64,000 nt of DNA, from positions 24,949,845 through 25,013,844 of the forward strand of contig HG738137.1 of NCBI GenBank assembly GCA_000499405.2, given 5' to 3'. Within the stretch, counting starts at the first letter, position 1. Each line of letters starts with the position of its first letter. The notes beneath the pieces were generated by a model. It was not told the origin of the DNA, searched no databases, and saw nothing but the letters and a program-made list of their open reading frames with translations. This document shows, one piece after another, positions 62,351-64,000 of this stretch. A program made the position numbers and the translations under genes. Origin of the DNA: Onchocerca volvulus. Its lineage: Eukaryota; Nematoda; Chromadorea; Rhabditida; Onchocercidae.

Positions 62351-63414
62351 ATGAATTTTTAGATTTCCTTTTGATTTCTTCTACGATTATCAATCAGGTT
62401 GATATCATCCATTGAATTTCGTTATGCTTCCTTTAGATGGTCTTCATGTAAAATTATCATCAATGCATGAGGCCGACAAAAATGAAATATGCGCTCGGGG
62501 ACGTTTCTAAATGAAAGGTAAGAGAAATTTTATATATATATAATTTCTTTTATATATAATTTTATATGTATATGTATAAGTTTTTATTAGCAGTTTTAAA
62601 GACAACATGAACAAAAAAAATTTCTAGTTCTACGGAATTTTGTATTAATTATCCTTATCCAGTTTAAATTCGCTCAATTTCTTGTGATGAAACAGATTTG
62701 TATGCGATCTTCTTTCAATGACATATTTTATTTTTCTAGAGACAAGGAAATTTCAAAAAAGGAAGATTTGTTTCCATGTTTGGAATCTTTTTTCATGACA
62801 GTTGATATAAATTCTATCTTAAAACTACCAAAACAAAACGGCTGCTATTGACTTCTTGAAGAATTAGTATCCAGAGCGAACAAAATAAAGTAATAAAACA
62901 TCATATTTTTAAATATAGAAGCAGCTGTACGATATTTAAAATCACCATCAGTAGTAGAAAAAAAATTGCCTTAAATTTTAAAATAAATCTTTTGCCGATC
63001 CAAAGAATGAATTCAACTGCCAGCTGGACTGTTCATACAGAATCCGAAAGCTAAAAAACTGAATGAAATTCTTGTTCTTTCCCATCATCTCAGTTTTTTA
63101 AAAATTGTCAGTATAATTTTTTCTTAATTTAATGGTGTTTATAGCTGCCAAAATTTCGAACATCACTTGACTGAATTATTTTTTATAGCTCTCTCTCTCT
63201 CTGAATTATTTCTCTCTCTCTCTCTCTGAATTATTTTTTATAGCTTGGTTTGTTTTCGCAGCTATTTTACGCATGCGTATATTTTTTGGAAATTCATTCC
63301 TTTGAAGAAAATGGATTGTTTTTGGTTACCAACGGCACTGTATTTGATGGACGATCAAGCTCTATCAACAATACTTTTTTCCTCAATTAAGGAAAATGAA
63401 TGATGGTTTTGCAG
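62351..63414. other. Spacer after the Helitron
   Basis: No supported gene. A GGCCGACAAAAATGAAATAT-containing, less AT-rich patch at 62400-62525 ends in a good donor-like ATGAAAG/GTAAGA, but its frames are short. A duplicated CT-run block lies at 63176-63246 (two CTCTCT runs, each flanked by GAATTATTT and TATAGCT). Confidence 0.45.
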
Positions 63415-63438
63415 TGCTTTGAGAACGCAAACGCCGTC

Positions 63439-63506
63439 ATGTTTCGGGTCGTTGTTTTACTGACCATATTCGCCTTCCTAGTCAATTTCGTTCTCGCACT
63501 CAGTGG
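63439..63506 (+). CDS. First exon of a secreted or membrane protein gene (partial)
   Basis: A TTTTGCAG acceptor at 63407-63414 is followed, 24 bases on, by ATG and 22 codons plus two bases ending at a GTCAGT donor. The layout suits a trans-spliced first exon. The peptide MFRVVVLLTIFAFLVNFVLA is a clear signal peptide or anchor, and the segment is markedly richer in G+C than its flanks. Reading on past the donor gives AT-rich, less protein-like sequence, so the donor is probably used. The next exon is not identified and may lie beyond the window. Confidence 0.45.
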
Positions 63507-64000
63507 GTCAGTTTCTTTCATTCTCATGACACAATTTCTAGTAAAACTAAAGTATTTTTTCTCGGATACTATATTATGTTGTCTGAACTCATGCAGAATT
63601 TTTGCTTTGGCAGAAAAAGTTAGGGAAAATAACAAATACAGATTGCCAGAATGCCTTGGAAATTTTCTCTTGTAATTTCTTGCTTGGTTATTTGTAACTT
63701 GACTGATAATGTCAACAGATATATTATGTGAAATTTATGTATTATTTCATACACGTATTCTTAAGAAATCAACTAGCACACATGTATTGCATGCAATTTC
63801 GTTAATTCACAAGCAAGAATATTTATGCATATAATGTGATCGATGCTGCTTCAAGAATAAAATCATTAAAAAATTATCAGACGAACCAAAATTCGCAATT
63901 AATTTATCTCAATAAGGAAAAACCAAAATGCTTAAATATAACTGCAAAAAAAATATTCTTCAGCGAAATTCAACAGTTAAGAGAAATTATAAAAACATTT
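63507..64000. other. Intron or spacer to the window end
   Basis: AT-rich with possible acceptors at 63598 (CATGCAG) and 63613 (TTTGGCAG), neither followed by a convincing open frame in phase. Nothing else is supported. Confidence 0.4.

Overview
The window is AT-rich eukaryotic DNA (roughly a quarter G+C by eye) with intron-rich genes. A nematode fits best. Introns end in TTTTCAG or TTTTAG, several genes begin just after a splice-acceptor-like site as SL trans-spliced genes do, and the one transcription factor I recognise matches PAG-3, the nematode Gfi-1/Senseless protein. I cannot name the species; a clade III (spirurid) nematode is a guess. There are no bacterial operons, rRNAs, tRNAs or CRISPR arrays.

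Layout. 1-3.4 kb (-): 3' half of a single-pass membrane protein gene cut by the window edge, with less certain exons upstream. 7.1-11.7 kb (+): an arylacetamide-deacetylase-like serine hydrolase. 12.9-19.7 kb (+): a 14-exon gene for a predicted membrane protein of about 645 residues with a long basic, Ser/Lys-rich tail, which I do not recognise. 20-28 kb: gene-poor, with degenerate tandem repeats. 28.1-33.1 kb (-): a complete pag-3 model of 5 exons and 369 residues with five C2H2 fingers. 33-42.5 kb: a 9.4-kb gene desert upstream of pag-3. 42.5-45.7 kb (-): a 5-exon gene for a secreted or surface cysteine-containing protein of 249 residues. 49.8-62.4 kb: a mobile-element province with several Helitron 5' ends, a decayed Helitron Rep/helicase (partly inverted), a BEL/Pao-like LTR with broken gag, and between Helitron ends an 8-exon gene fragment (-) that I cannot identify. 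63.4 kb (+): first exon of a signal-peptide gene running off the window.

Most exons were read by joining open frames at GT/AG sites with matching phase. Four models (hydrolase, Ser/Lys-rich protein, pag-3, Cys protein) have total coding lengths divisible by three. The genes show no obvious shared pathway; their neighbourhood looks like ordinary nematode gene order. The most unusual part is 49.8-62.4 kb, where repeated Helitron termini, a capture-like gene fragment, an inverted helicase and an E2F-site-like repeat shared with 20.5 kb occur together.
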